From contig NC_092573.1 of NCBI RefSeq assembly GCF_037975245.1, positions 7,610,501-7,674,500 of the forward strand: DNA of 64,000 nucleotides. Reading direction: 5' to 3'. The DNA is from Apostichopus japonicus (taxonomy: Eukaryota > Echinodermata > Holothuroidea > Aspidochirotida > Stichopodidae). The notes below the pieces were generated by a model that saw only the letters and a program-made list of their open reading frames with translations, was not told the DNA's origin and searched no databases. A program made the translations under genes and the position numbers. Position 1 is the stretch's first letter; the number at the start of each line of letters is the position of its first letter. Shown in pieces: positions 23,564 through 38,500 of this stretch.

Positions 23564-26500
23564 GTATGACTTTTGACAATCTATTTTAGAAGGTTCTCAT
23601 TGGCTAAAGCCTTGCCAACAACGGAGCCTAAGCTAGGCCTCGTAACAACTGTCCGCAATGTGTAGCCATGTATGATACATAGAACAGGATATAACTATAA
23701 CTTATACTTTTATAAGAATTGGTCTATATGGTCCTATATCAGCACCAGTACTAGTGTACTACTACAGTAGTATTTAGCTAAGGAACAGTAAAACGTCAAT
23801 AAGTCTAGGCTAGTTCTAATAAAAGCGATAGGACTGGAGTAACCTACTAGAGGTAGCCTAGTATAGTAAAGGCTTCATAATTGACGCACCCCCGTAATTG
23901 ACGCACCTTCAATTATTACTAGGGCCTAGCAACGATATAGCAGGCCACCTAAACTTTTTGCAGTCAAGCAGAATTACATATTTCATGAGTTTGAATCCAT
24001 TTCAGCTATATGCTGACCAAATTGTGGTATTTTTTAACTTTAAACACCCTCCCCCCAGTTTTGCATGTTTTTTGGGCATTTGGAAATCTTACTTCTGCTT
24101 ATGTTAGATACTCGTTAAAAACCCCTCTCGGGTATCACAACAAGGATGTTGGTGCGCAGCACAGCAGTGCTAATAATAATGCGCGGGCAATTTTGTCTTA
24201 AACACCTCAAGACTAGGGCTCTCTTTACCGGCCAAGGATTGTGTATTCCAGTATTTTATAGTCCTAGGATAGAAATAGTCCTAGGGTAGTCCTAAAAATA
24301 ACCCACATTACCTCAAAATGATAACACTTCTCTTCTCCTGACCTGTCTGAGCTTAGAGGCTCAGAGCATAGCAAACAGCATCTAGTAAAGTCAATGGATG
24401 TAAGTTAAGGTCTACACTACAGTTAGCTTATCGACGAATGTGTCTATGTAGGGGTATGAAAGAACTTGACACGGCAGACATTTTGTGGTCAAATTCTGCT
24501 TAAATATTTTGAGATCATAACATTTCTGAGGAATTACACGTATGAAAAACATACAGTTGAGTGATTTGGATTTTTCCTTGATAGACATCATTATTAAAAT
24601 CCTTAAGTGCATCAATTATGAGCCCACCATGCTACTTCTAGCAGTAGTATAGTAAAGGCTTCATAGTTGACGCACCTTCATAATTGAGCACCTTCAAATA
24701 TTACTGGCAACAATACAGCATGCAACTTAAAATATTTGCAGCGAAGCAGATTTACATATTTCATGTGTTTGAATCCAATTCATCTATGTGCTGATCAATC
24801 AGCGTTTTTTTAAAGCTTTTAACACCCCAGCCCCCCAATTTTGCACATATTTTTGGGATTTGGAAATCTTACTCCCTAATAATCATCAATATTACCACAG
24901 CATTATACCACTACTCTCTGAGACCTGACCTGTCTGAGCTTAGAGGCTCAGAGCATAGCAAACAGCATTCCGAGTCAATTGATACATACTTACACAAAAG
25001 TTACAGGTGCTCAATTGTACATTGCATATGCACAGAACAATAAACACACATAAACACACATATGAAAAACACATACAGTTGAGTGATTTGGATTTTCCTT
25101 GATAGACATCGTTGATCAAATCCTTAAGTGGGTCAATTCTGAGCCCACCATGCTACTAGTACTACTACTAGCGCAGTACGTAATTACAAAAAGCACAACA
25201 CTGGCGGATCTACAGTATTGCCATTTAGCAATAGGTATCGATCCTTTCCGCCATGGCGGAAAGGCTCGAAAACTATGGTGGAAAGGTACATTTTAGGAAT
25301 CAATTTTATCATGGTATACAGGAATACGTCAGTGAAACTTCCTTTGAATTGCATTGAAGGATAGGTCTTTAAATGTGACAGTTCCCTGGACAAATATATA
25401 ATAAATTGAATTAAATTAGGCTCTTTGTTTTATTAAAAAGTCTGATTCTTGATTGTCATTTAAATATGAAGCCTTACCTCTATCAGCACTTTCAAATCAG
25501 CTTTAAAGACGTTTTATTTCAAACAAACCTATGGTTAAGTGTATTCAATTGTAAATTGTATTTTGTATTTATGCAGTTCTTATTTAAAGTTAATTTTAAC
25601 ATGACAGATAACAATACTGTCCTTCTTGCAATGTAATTTAAGGATACACCAGCTTTCAAATAGGGCCAGATATGAGGATTTAGTATTTTAAAACAGTTAG
25701 GTGAAACCCTAATTGTGCATTTGAGCTCCCACAAAAGCAAAGAAATCCAAGCCCACCTCTTGTTTCGTCCTCTCCTATCGTCCTCTTCTGAGCGATCACA
25801 CACAAAATAGTTTCTGCTTGCAAGCCATACCTGTATCACAGTAGTTGGATGCTTCAGACTACACTAAAATCCAACCAAACTATGAAATAACTTCGCTGCA
25901 TTTAGAGAAAGCCTGGATCTCAAATGCAATACATGAAATTATTTTAGTGAGTGACTGGAAGTTATATACAGCCAATTTCTGAATTTTACAAAATCTGGCA
26001 TGATCGCACAAACTGACAAGGTGTACCAGAAAATGAAACCTCTCATAGTAGAAAGGTGTTGGCATGGCAGTGAAGTCAAAAAGAAAAGAAAATATTAGCG
26101 GAATTGTTAAGTGTGCATGTTTCCCTATTGTGTGTACAGGGTGAAAAGCCTGCATTCTCCCCCCTTTTTTTTTGACTCTTTTTAAACTAAAATGTAGATT
26201 CCTTAATCCTGGACATTCTGTGCATTGAAATAATAGTGTATGGAAGTGGCTAGTGCATTCATGTTTGTTATGTAAGTACAATGTACTGTATGTTATATTG
26301 ATGATTATAATGGAACATAAAACCACAGGCATTCTGATTTTATGTTACAGGGCGCAGGTTTCCTAAAAAAGCAAATCAGCAATTGATCTTGGAGTCCAGA
26401 TTTGACGGTGAACTCCTTTCAACAGATCCTGTAGCTCATGTAGAGGCTCCTGTGTTTAATAGTGAGCTTGCCTGGGAGGTCTCAAAGAAATTACTGCATC

Positions 26501-29500
26501 AGTACAAGCTACAAAGAACACCCATTAAACTGCAGTGCTATGTTACAGATCTGCAGACCAAGCGGAAGGAGAGTGCTGGCTACATTCTATTGGACCTTAG
26601 AACAGCTGATAAACAAGATGGGACATCTGCCGTGTTACCATTAGTAAGAAAATGGAGCCTTTAACCCCTCAGTCATGTTGACAACATAATACATTAAATT
26701 AATTCTTATGTCCCTATGTTGGCATTGTTTATGTCGGTCTGTGCAGCCTTCGTTATCAATGTACACCAATATCCTTAGGTCTTGTAAATTGTAGTAGTGT
26801 TTACTGTGAGAGTTTCAATATTTGAGTATCAGTGCTGCTATCTGACTTTTTGCTATCATTTCACTTTTGAGGAAACTTCCAGCTATTTTCTTTCATGTTG
26901 GTTACTGTATGTACGAGGTTGGTATGATATATGACATCTTATATCAAAATGCATTGGCCAAAAACTAGTGGCCAATGGCAAAAATCCATTTTTGGACAAT
27001 GGTCAGTAGGTGGAGTGAATATTGATTTATTGACAATGGTCCTTAGGTGAATGCTTTACTGTACAAGTGAACATTTGCGTTGTCAATCTCAGTAGAGGAG
27101 CGGGAGCCACAGCCTTTTGAATACATTTACTATGGTACATGGGTGAATGCTATTTATTTGGTTGTAAAATATGTGGATTGACAATGCCCAGTAAGTGAAC
27201 TCTGTTGGAACATACCATAGATAATGGCCAGTATAGTGAAAACCTGACAAATATATCTATCTCACCCAATGACTATGGGAGTTGTTAGTGTATTTAACAT
27301 GCCTTGCAAAATCTAAAGTGATCCAATTTTTGATAAGTTAATATGCGTACAAGAAATAAGTGAAAGAACAAATTCACTAATCTACCCATTTGCTCCTTTT
27401 ATCTTGAGAGTCATAAACCAGTTTCAATATTTTCAAAGTAAAATTAAATCTCCTTAAAGTATGAAAAAGATCATGTGTTAATTGTTGTGATCAATATGAT
27501 ATTTTTGCTTTCACTTGCAGCATAAGAAGTGGTATCATCTGTTAAATTCCAAGTACTCTAGAATGAAGCCAGAATTGCTGATTGGGCTGTCATTAGAAGT
27601 TGACACAGGACCAAAGGAAGAGAGTTTTCAGGCTAAAGCAGCCCCTGCTAGGAGAGGAAAAGGTTATTACCTTTTATGGACAAAAAACACTTACATGGAA
27701 AAAAATAACAAAGAGTTGTGCAAACTTATTGCTGATGTGAAAAAATAAGTCTATAGCCACATCTATAGTACTAAAGAAAAATAAACACTATAAATATATA
27801 CAGGTATGCAAGGCAGAGACGATTGAATTTGTAGTGTTTGAAATCAGTGTAATTTATTTCCAGAATATTTCATAGCTACCTGGTTCCTTCTAAAGTTCTT
27901 TTTTAAAATAAAGTAGTGTAGGTGCAGTCAGGCACGTAAGCAATATACATTCATACATGCGCTCACTTACTCTCTATTCTATTGGGACAGTCAGGATTGT
28001 ATGCAAGCATAATATATTCTTTAAATTACATCCATGATATAGGTACAGTCAAGTAAGCATAATACATACATGGGCTCACTCTCTATTCTATTGGGATAGT
28101 CAGGACTGTATGCAAAATAAACATAATATGTGCTCACTATCTCTCAATTATATTGGTTCGGTCACAATTGTATGCATAATAAACATGAAATTATATTAAT
28201 ACTATAGGTCAGGAATGTAAGAATACATATATGGACTCACCCTCTATTCTATTGTGACAGTCACTGCCAGTGAAGACTAATACATAAACTTACATCCATG
28301 CTATAGGTGCAGTCAAGCATTCTGCATATATATGTTATCACTCCATCTATTCTGTAGCATCAGCCAGGACTGTAGGCATAATACATACATGAGAGTGTAC
28401 AATGAAGCGGTGCTGAAAGTAAGTTCTGTGAGAAGCCCTAATACCAAGTGATTGTAATGTTTAAAAAGCAATGTATCGATGTATGGAAAGTAGGCAAAGT
28501 ACAATTACATCTGCTATGAGTGTTGTTGGTATGAGCTAAATGTTGTTTCTTATGAATAGAAATATTCTTGCAGTATAAATCAAACTTAGAATATAGTATT
28601 TAATGGAGTCTTTCTAACATAACATTTTTGTTCTTGTTAATTAGTTCTTACGCCAGATGGTTCATCGGAGTCCAGCCTTGATCCAGGAGTTCTAGCCCCA
28701 GTTCTTAATAATGCAGAAGGTTTTTTCCAAATTGGCCCTCCTGGCAAATGCTGTGAACTGTTTATTCTGTCAGTTACCGTTGTATTTGCTAGCAATCTAA
28801 CAGAGGTATGTATATGTGGAGTAAGTTTTTATTCCTTGTTAAAGGCAAAAACAATAATTGTGATGGTACTTGCATGTATGTATGTGTGATCCCTTGGCTT
28901 GTGAACATGATCAATCAATAAATGTTTGGTGTTTTAGCTTGGTTCTTCCTTTGTGTATCCCCTTGTATGAAAGTCCAAAATATACAATTAAGTTTAACTT
29001 TCAAAGCGGCTACCTGGGCTGCAGCATCAGCTCGTTTTGAAGCATTTGACCCTGAGAAGAACCAGAACTGTGGGATGAGAGCCGGTTCCCATGGGAGTGA
29101 CTTGAGATTTCAGTTTCATTATCAATTTCTTTTCTACATTTAGTTATTCTTTTAAGCAGTTGATAGTTGTCAATCTCCACTGTTTTGTTTTTTGTTGTAT
29201 TCTTTATTGCGATGTAACCTTTTTCATATCCTTAGATAAATAATTCACGTTCTTGTTTTAAGATGAATCTATCCTTTGCTTCGGATAACAGACCTTCTAT
29301 TCGTCCCACCCTCTATCTCAATTTCACACCCTATACAATGTTTGGTGTAAAGCCTCGTACGAGGTCCCCTCCGGAAGCACTGCCTGTCTGACCCTCTTGA
29401 GCTAAGACCGTAACCACAGGTAGATTTGAAGAACTCCTACAAGTTACGGGAGGATTAGAATTTGGTAGTAAGCTAAGTACTCATGATACGACAGGATAGA

Positions 29501-32500
29501 TTCCGATTAATGAAGTAGCTTGATAATATGGTAACAATACATGAGGGATAATTTCAGCTTTTAATCTACGGTAAATTGAAACCTTTGGGATACTATTCCT
29601 TGGTTCACTCACTGACTAATACCATCATGGACAAAGTTAAATTTGGCAACATATCTGAATGTCCAATCGCCACAATCGGACCCTGCCACAATAAGGTGAA
29701 CTGTTCTCACTGAAGGTTTCTGTGTAGGGTCTACAACGTCGGTTCAGCTCAGCTGGCAGTCTTGCCTTGTAAGGTCTCTTGTATACCTAGATATGCAGCC
29801 TCTTATATTGCTCTGTAAATTTAGGGCCTTGCAACAGCTTCAAGGATATTGTTGACTATTCTAGCCTAAGTGCTTAGTCTGGGCAAGCACACAGCTTTAG
29901 TTGGCAATATTGGGAGGCAAGTGCAGGGAGATGACTGGAGCACCAGAGGATTACTGAATTTACTTGTTGAGGGTAAATCATTCATGATAACCTTCTTCAA
30001 ATAATTTTGAAATGGACTTGAAGATATCTTTATGGTATATCATTGTAGCATTTTACCACAAAAGGTGTGTGTTTATGTGTCCTGTAGTCTTGCCATAACA
30101 CATGCTATGGTCTTAAATTATAATTGCTCATTCTTTGTAAATCTGCCAAAAAAACTGCCCTTATCATAGTGATGTGATTATAAGTTACATATCAACCCTG
30201 GAAGAGCTGATTAAGGCCGTAAAGATCTATATATATCAGTTTGTGATATTCTTAATGTAGTGCTTGTTTAATAATCATCTCATTTGCATTTTATGCTTGA
30301 AGAATTAGGACAACTTTCAGAACCCTTATGTATTAAGTTCTTTTCTTTCTGTTTCACAGCTAGTTCCCACAACAATCCCTTTGCCACACAGAGAGTCTGG
30401 TTTTTTCTTCTTCTATCAACTCTTTGGCAATGATGTTACTAATGAAATCTTCAACGATTTGATTAATCCCAGCTTTGCATGTGAAAGAGCTTCAGTACAT
30501 TTGAGAAGCAATGTTGAAGTCCTGAGGGCTTTCTTCGAGAAGGAAGCCAAACTTGAGGTAAGTCAATAGAAATAAGGAATGCCTGTCTTATGAACCTGGT
30601 GTTTTAATGACAAGAGATAATGAAGGTGTCCAGGATGAAAATGAATTTCTTAATTGCAGGGTTTCTTGAGACTCAACTACAAGTATGTAAAAAAAAAGAC
30701 ATAACGAAAGACATTTGTCCTAAAGGCCTCAGTAAACTGCAATTCTTTGCATTGGGCAATTTGCAGAGGGGCTTTTGCAGAATGTTAACATCAAGCCTGG
30801 TCTACAAGCCTGATGTACAAAATAATTGCTCAGTCTGTAGGCATCCAGCACATGAAAGCTACCCTGGAAAATGTGGTGATTAAATTCCTTCAAACAATAA
30901 TGGCATAATGTTCACCTGTCTGTATAGACTGCCCCTGAAAAGTCCTGCCAAGATATTTAAAATCTGTTCTGGAAGGTCATATCAAAAACATAGATGTAGG
31001 AACCATTTCAGGAAATACTTTGACATTTCTTCAGATCAGGCAACTTCTTTTTTCTCTTGTTGCCTGATTGTAGCTTAATTGGCTTTACAAGCCAATGTGG
31101 TTCATATCATGACAATTTCTCAAGTTTTCTACTGTTAAATTCAGTGGAGAGGCCATTACATGTAAACCATTTGACTGATAATCATCTAAGTGGTGGCCCA
31201 TCTGAGTAAGGTCGCCAGTGGGACAAAGTACAGTAGGAAAGTGGCTTGAAAGTTGACCATCATTGCATCATCATGGGACTACAAGAAAATCATAAGATTT
31301 GGTTGATAATACTGTACATATCATTCCCTAAATATGTTTCCTAAGCCGCAAATATATCAACAATAGGCTAGAGCTTCCAAACTTTATGCATACATTTGAC
31401 ACTTGTACTTGCTTTAGGACCAATAATACTGCTTGGACTAACCGAGTACTATACTAGTATCTACTACAGGTACTGTAGTGGAGCTTATGTTGTACTGTAT
31501 ACACCATGCATACTAGAACTAAGGCCCAAAGTATCTGCAAAACCAACTATGTTGGTCAAAAATTCTGTTAAATTAATAGGCCTACGGATATGAACCCACC
31601 AGTTGTTTGTTTGGTTTTCGATTGATGCTCTGAGATTTTGGATACATCTGCAAACATTCATATTGCACTGTCCGAGAAAGCCATAGGCTAGTCCTAGTGA
31701 AGTTGAGATAAGTTAAACTTTCTGCATTCATTGCAAAACCTTGACATTCAAAATCTTAGTGAACTCAGCCACTTTCTCAAATAACACACAAATAGCCCTA
31801 ACCCGTAAACAACACATTCTAAATTCCTACGCTTTCGGAATTCCTCCAACCACTAATCAATGTCGTGTTCTGATGTTGCAAGGTGGTACAAGTATTGCAA
31901 AAGATACAAATCTTGGACTGATTGGCCACTGTTTAAGTCATATAATGTATGCAGAATGAAATAGTACATTGTGTATTATGGTGTTTGGTATTTTGCCTAA
32001 GTCTGGGGAGGTGCCTATTACCATAAGTAAATCGGTTCATGTATGCCAAGTAGAGTAGTTTACATGTTGTCATCAGGCTGAAATGTGAATGCCTTCAAAA
32101 AGTGCTGTGCTGATGACAACATTTTGCAGAATTCAGGACTGAAGAGTACTTTCCAAATTGCAGACTCATTTCAGTGTGACCCTGCAATTGATGATCAAAG
32201 CATCAGACCCTCAAACTATTGATGATCAAAGCATCAGACCCTCAAACTATTATAGAAGAAATGAGCACCTAGCATGTTGTTACTCATTTCATGCCTGAAG
32301 GCTTACTTCTAACTCTCTAAACTCCTAAGAATAAGATGATGTTCAATATTGCTGGATTAGAATGACTGACTTCAGAGTGACAGGAGGGCATTAGCAGTAA
32401 TTTTAGACTCAGCTGCTCATCATATACTATATTGCCTAGAGCTGTAACATGTGGTGGTGTACATCTTAATCATTAAAAACAACATATAAAGTGACTGATG

Positions 32501-35500
32501 ATTACATTACTGCTGATGGAAGCTTCTATTAAACTCATGTTTATTTGTCAGATGTCATCACATGGTTTGAAGATTACTTGTCCTACTGTAGTAGGTCAAC
32601 TGTCGTTATCATGTCAGGAACGATCTCAAAGCACAAAGAAATAAGCAATGGAATAGTAATTTGGCTTTAAAACTCATTAAAATTCAGAGAGTTGATCTTC
32701 AAGAGTACTTATTAAGTGAAATACTGTATATAAGGTCTTCTTCCCTTGTTTCCCCTACATTCAGTTCCAGAAGCCTTTTGTTGTAGTATTTTTAATTAGT
32801 TTAAAAGTTGAAGGTCATTTGAGGTAAGCAGATTCCAAACATGTTTGAAACATTGTCAACCTGATATCACAAGAATGGCATCATTGATTGAATCTCATAT
32901 TAAGTATGTGGATGCTCCATATTGAAAAGATGAATCAATATTGTGTTCATGTCATCAGCAGTCAAAATTTGTTAACATGGAAAGTAGGAATTGGGGATGA
33001 ATCTTATATGAAGAGTCCTTTTCATGATTACTAAAGCTATATTGTGTACATAGCTTAGCCAAGCCAATGGAGTTTATTCCATTATCCATAGCAATAGTAT
33101 CTACATAAATATCCGTCTGTCAACATTAGTTCCCTGGTTGTTGCCTGCTTATTAACCATTCACTTAATCCTGAGGAAAGTTTCCAATGCTGTGTTCATAT
33201 TTAAAAAAAAAAACAAGATTATCTGTGGTCCCTCAAGATTTGATCACCGGTACATTAACATGCAATGTGTAACTCTTGATCTGATGATAAGTGTGTTAAT
33301 ATCAAAGATTCATTCCCCATTTCCTCAGGACAATGAGATGTTAGATAATTGAGAATTCCTTGGTGGAATCACTGGTGTACTTTACTAATGTGAACCAGGG
33401 ACATGCAAGTCAACAGTCCTCAGGAAAGGAAAATTGTTTCACCTAACATGTGAATGCTGAGTGCCTGTTTACAGGTAGAATTGCAATTTTTCGCTGATAT
33501 TTAGGAAATGGTATGTAACTTTATTGCATTTACAACTCAATTAACTTAATGGCATAATTGCATTTCCTTTCTCTTTAAATGTAGATTAACCTGTGCTGTG
33601 GTGACCAGATACTTGGCTCAGCTATTATACAGATGGACCAATTATTGAGCCCGCCATCAGACGTTATAAACCAGCGTCCTGTGTCTATTGAAGGGGCCTT
33701 TCCTCTGACATCACCATCAGACACAAAGGAAAAAAAGAAGGGAGGTGATGGTGCTGTTGTTGGTGTATCAATTGTATTGAGGAGGAAGGATATATCCCTA
33801 CCAGATCAACAACCACAGGTGCTTTGTAACATATTAATACACATTTAGTGTGTGTGTACATCAAACTGCACATTTAGTTTGTGTGTACATCAAACTGCAC
33901 ATTTTAGTTTGAGTGTACATCAAACTGCACATTTAGTTTGTGTGTACATCAAACTGCACATTTTAGTTTGTGTGTACATCAAACTGCACATTTAGTTTGT
34001 GTATACATCAAACTGCACATTTAATTTGTGTGTACATCAAACTGCACATTTCATATGTGTGTACATCAAACTGCACATTTCATTTGTGTGTACATCAAAC
34101 TGCACATTTAGTTTGTGTGTACATCAAACTGCACAATTAGTTTGTGTGTACATCAAACTGCACATTTAGTGTGTGTGTACATCAAACTGCACATTTTAGT
34201 TTGTGTGTACATCAAACTGCACATTTAGTTTGTGTGTACATCAAACTGCACATTTAGTGTGTGTGTACATCAAACTGCACATTTTAGTTTGTGTGTACAT
34301 CAAACTGCACATTTAGTTTGTGTGTACATCAAACTGCACATTTAGTTTGTGTGTACATCAAACTGCACATTTAGTTTGTGTGTACATCAATCTGCACATT
34401 TAGTTTGTGTGTACATCAAACTGCACATTTAGTCTGAGTGTACATCAAACTGCACATTTAGTTTGTGTGTACATCAAACTGCACATTTAGTTTGAGTGTA
34501 CATCAAACTGCACATTTAGTTTGTGTGTACATCAAACTGCACATTTTAGTTTGTGTGTACATCAAACTGCACATTTAGTTTGTGTGTACATCAAACTGCA
34601 CATTTAGTGTGTGTGTACATCAAACTGCACATTTTAGTTTGTGTGTACATCAAACTGCACATTTAGTTTGTGTATACATCAAACTGCACATTTAATTTGT
34701 GTGTACATCAAACTGCACATTTCATATGTGTGTACATCAAACTGCACATTTCATTTGTGTGTACATCAAACTGCACATTTAGTTTGTGTGTACATCAAAC
34801 TGCACAATTAGTTTGTGTGTACATCAAACTGCACATTTCATTTGTGTGTACATCAAACTGCACATTTTAGTTTGTGTGTACATCAAACTGCACATTTAGT
34901 TTGTGTGTACATCAAACTGCACATTTAGTGTGTGTGTACATCAAACTGCACATTTTAGTTTGTGTGTACATCAAACTGCACATTTAGTTTGTGTGTACAT
35001 CAAACTGCACATTTAGTTTGTGTGTACATCAAACTGCACATTTAGTTTGTGTGTACATCAATCTGCACATTTAGTTTGTGTGTACATCAAACTGCACATT
35101 TAGTTTGAGTGTACATCAAACTGCACATTTAGTTTGTGTGTACATCAAACTGCACATTTAGTTTGAGTGTACATCAAACTGCACATTTAGTTTGTGTGTA
35201 CATTAAACTGCACATTTAGTTTGTGTGTACATCAAAATGCACATTTAGTTTGTGTGTACATCAAACTGCACATTTAGTTTGTGTGTACATCAAACTGCAC
35301 ATTTAGTGTGTGTGTACATCAAACTGCACATTTAGTTTGTGTGTACATCAAACTGCACATTTTAGTTTGTGTGTACATCAAACTGCACATTTAGTGTGTG
35401 TGTACATCAAACTGCACATTTAGTTTGTGTACATCAAACTGCACATTTCATTTGTGTGTACATCAAACTGCACATTTCATATGTGTGTACATCAAACTGC

Positions 35501-38500
35501 ACATTTAGTTTGTGTGTACATCAAACTGCACATTTTAGTTTGTGTGTACATCAAACTGCACATTTAGTGTGTGTGTACATCAAACTGCACATTTAGTGTG
35601 TGTGTACATCAAACTGCACATTTAGTTTGTGTGTACATCAAACTGCACATTTCATTTGTGTGTACATTAAACTGCACATTTTAGTTTGTGTGTATATTTA
35701 GTTGCTTTAAGGTTGTGGATATACCTCAACCAGATCAACAATCACACAAAGTTTATATTTACATCAAAAACTGACACATAGTTTGTGTGTACATCAAAAC
35801 CCACAAGTACTTTGTGTACATTAGTTGCTTTAAGGTTGTGGATACACCTCAACCAGATCAACAATCACACAAAGTTTATATTTACATAAAAAACTGACAC
35901 ATAGTTTGTGTGTACATCAAACCTCACTAGTAGTTTGTGTACGTTAGTTGCTTTAAGGTTGTGGATATACCTCAACCAGATCAACAATCACACAAAGTTT
36001 ATATTTACATAAAAAACTGACACATAGTTTGTGTGTACATCAAACCTCACTAGTAGTTTGTGTACGTTAGTTGCTTTAAGGTTGTGGATATACCTCAACC
36101 AGATCAACAATCAATCATGCTATGAATAATATTTAAGTTAGAAAGTTGGTGTTTGGTGCAGCTTAAAGGCAAATACTGCCGTAAGTAATGACTGTCTTTA
36201 TTTTGACATTTATGATTATGTCAGTGCTTAAGGAAAATCAGAATCCTCCATGCTCTCCCAGTAGCGGTATTTATTTGCTTCTTAAAATAAAGATATGCCT
36301 CTACCATATCAACAATACAGGTAGTTTATATTTACATCAAACCTAACACATGGTTTGTGTATACATTTATAGTTTTATTTATGTGGATATACCTCAACCA
36401 GATCAACAATCAAAGGTAGAATATATTTAAATCAGAAGTGATATTTAGTTTGTGTGTACATTAGCTGTTTTAAGGATGTGGATATACCTCTCAACCAGAT
36501 CAACAATCAATCAGGTAGTTTTATTTGTTGCTTTCATTGTTAAGGTGAGTGAGATAAATGCTATCATGAGAAAACAGCAGTGTCACAGTGGTTCCCCTTT
36601 TCTAGGCCTATTCATAATTGTATTTGTCATGCACAGCGTATGCAAATTTCTCAACACCTAATACTTCTTGCATTAAGCTGCTAAATCAGCAAGAAAAATG
36701 CAGTGGTGCATTGGCATTTAATTTTCCTTTGAGGTGTCTTTTTTTGTTGGTCAAATCATCATGTTTGATCCTAATTTGGCTACATTGTCTGATCTGATCT
36801 GCTTCTCCAATCCTAGCCTTTCCCTTCTGACCACTAATATTTTTGCATTTTCCTTGACTGCAAATAGTTACGTAATAGTGCAAATGTAAAAAAAAATTTT
36901 CTACTTGAGTGCTTTTAATATATCTTCTCTTCTACTAGGTGTATCCAAAGCCAACAGAAACTAAGCCAAAACAGGAACATGTGTCAGACCATGAAAAAAA
37001 TGAACAGCAATCTTTATCAAATGCAGGAAGGGAAAATGTTGAACAGAGGAGGGCAGCTCCGCTCCCTCTAGGGAACCAAAAAAGAGCCAGACACAGTGAA
37101 AGTGATGAAGATACTGATAGAGGGCTTGACAGTTTGATTGTGGATGACAAAATACCACAGAGAGATACCACTAAAGGTACTGTTTCCTTAAAATGTTCAA
37201 TAACTTTTTCCAGTCATTTTTTGAAAAAGACAATTCACTGGTAAAATTAAAAAAAAATCCATCTGATGTCCATGTTGGTACAACTTAGTGCAATATTATT
37301 CAAATGTTTTAAAGAATACTGAAGATATCCAGTTATGGCATCCAACAATTAAATGATGCTAGTTGTACTAAAGTAATTGGTAAGTTATGTCAAGGAAGAA
37401 AACTAAGAATGTTATCTTTCGTATGTTTTCCACTAGGAGTCAAACATGCAAGTAACACCAGATATGATGTTGATGGGCCCCCAGCTAGGGCTGTTGAAGG
37501 GTCAACTGAAGGGTCACAACAACAACAACCTCATCATCATCATCAGCATCATCCTAACACACACCCTTCTCTGAAGCAGCAGCCTCCAAAGCAACATGTC
37601 ACCCAGCTACCTGTATTACCAGGAACGATATCCCATTATGGATTCTCTGTTGACATAAGGAGTATAAGGAATGTTAACACATCTTCAGCTTTGAACATTT
37701 ATATAAGGTATAGTTTACAGAACTCTAAGACAATGTCTTGAATGTTACCAAATCAGAACATACAGTATGTGACCCCTCAAAAAGGACTGCCGAGAATATT
37801 AAGGGAAAAAATATATTATGACATGCTAGTTGTGTGTGTTTGGTTTCCTAGACAAGTAGACACTCTCAACTTGAACTTAAACTTTATCCAACAGTGCTAA
37901 ACAAAGTATTGATGAATGATCACATCCTGTTAGCCTTTGTCTGGCTCTGTTCATGCATAGTTTTTCAAACACAGTATAGTAAGAGCAGGGAATTGTCAAA
38001 GTGAAAGGAAGTGAATTAAAGAAAGCCCTTATGGGCTTGATCACTCCCAGAATCTGCAAAGAAAGTAACAAAAAGTGTGACAATAACAATAATAACCACA
38101 CACCCTCCTCACCCATCCCACCCAACAAAAAAGGAATAAAGTATCATAGTAACAAAACTCTTAACAAGCAATTGAAGAAATTATATCCTTGCCATAATAA
38201 ATGCTATGAGGATGTGGTTTTGAACCAGAGATACAGAACTTTTTCAGCAGTTTTTTCTAAGTGCAGTCTACTTCAGCCACCAGAACATCCTATAAACTTG
38301 ACTCTCTATAAGTTAGTAAGATCATCAGGTTCTAGGAAATCAATCAAAGGTCAATATTATGGGTCAATTTTCATATAATCAAATATTCACAACCATTTCA
38401 TTACTGCAAATATGTCTTCATAAACAGGTATGCTATCAAATGGAGAGAATTTTGCAAAAATGATCAAAGTGTGCTTGTAGAAACATTGATGTACAAATTC

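Noticed and set aside
25880-26332. 150-codon minus-strand ORF upstream of CEP120 exon 2
   Set aside because: It lies antisense in CEP120 intron 1, shows no recognisable domain and has low-complexity composition.
33841-35696. CRISPR-like array or repeat protein
   Set aside because: The 29-bp units are directly adjacent without unique spacers and lie in a eukaryotic intron. The ORFs at 34670-34870 and 35369-35596 are just the repeat read through.
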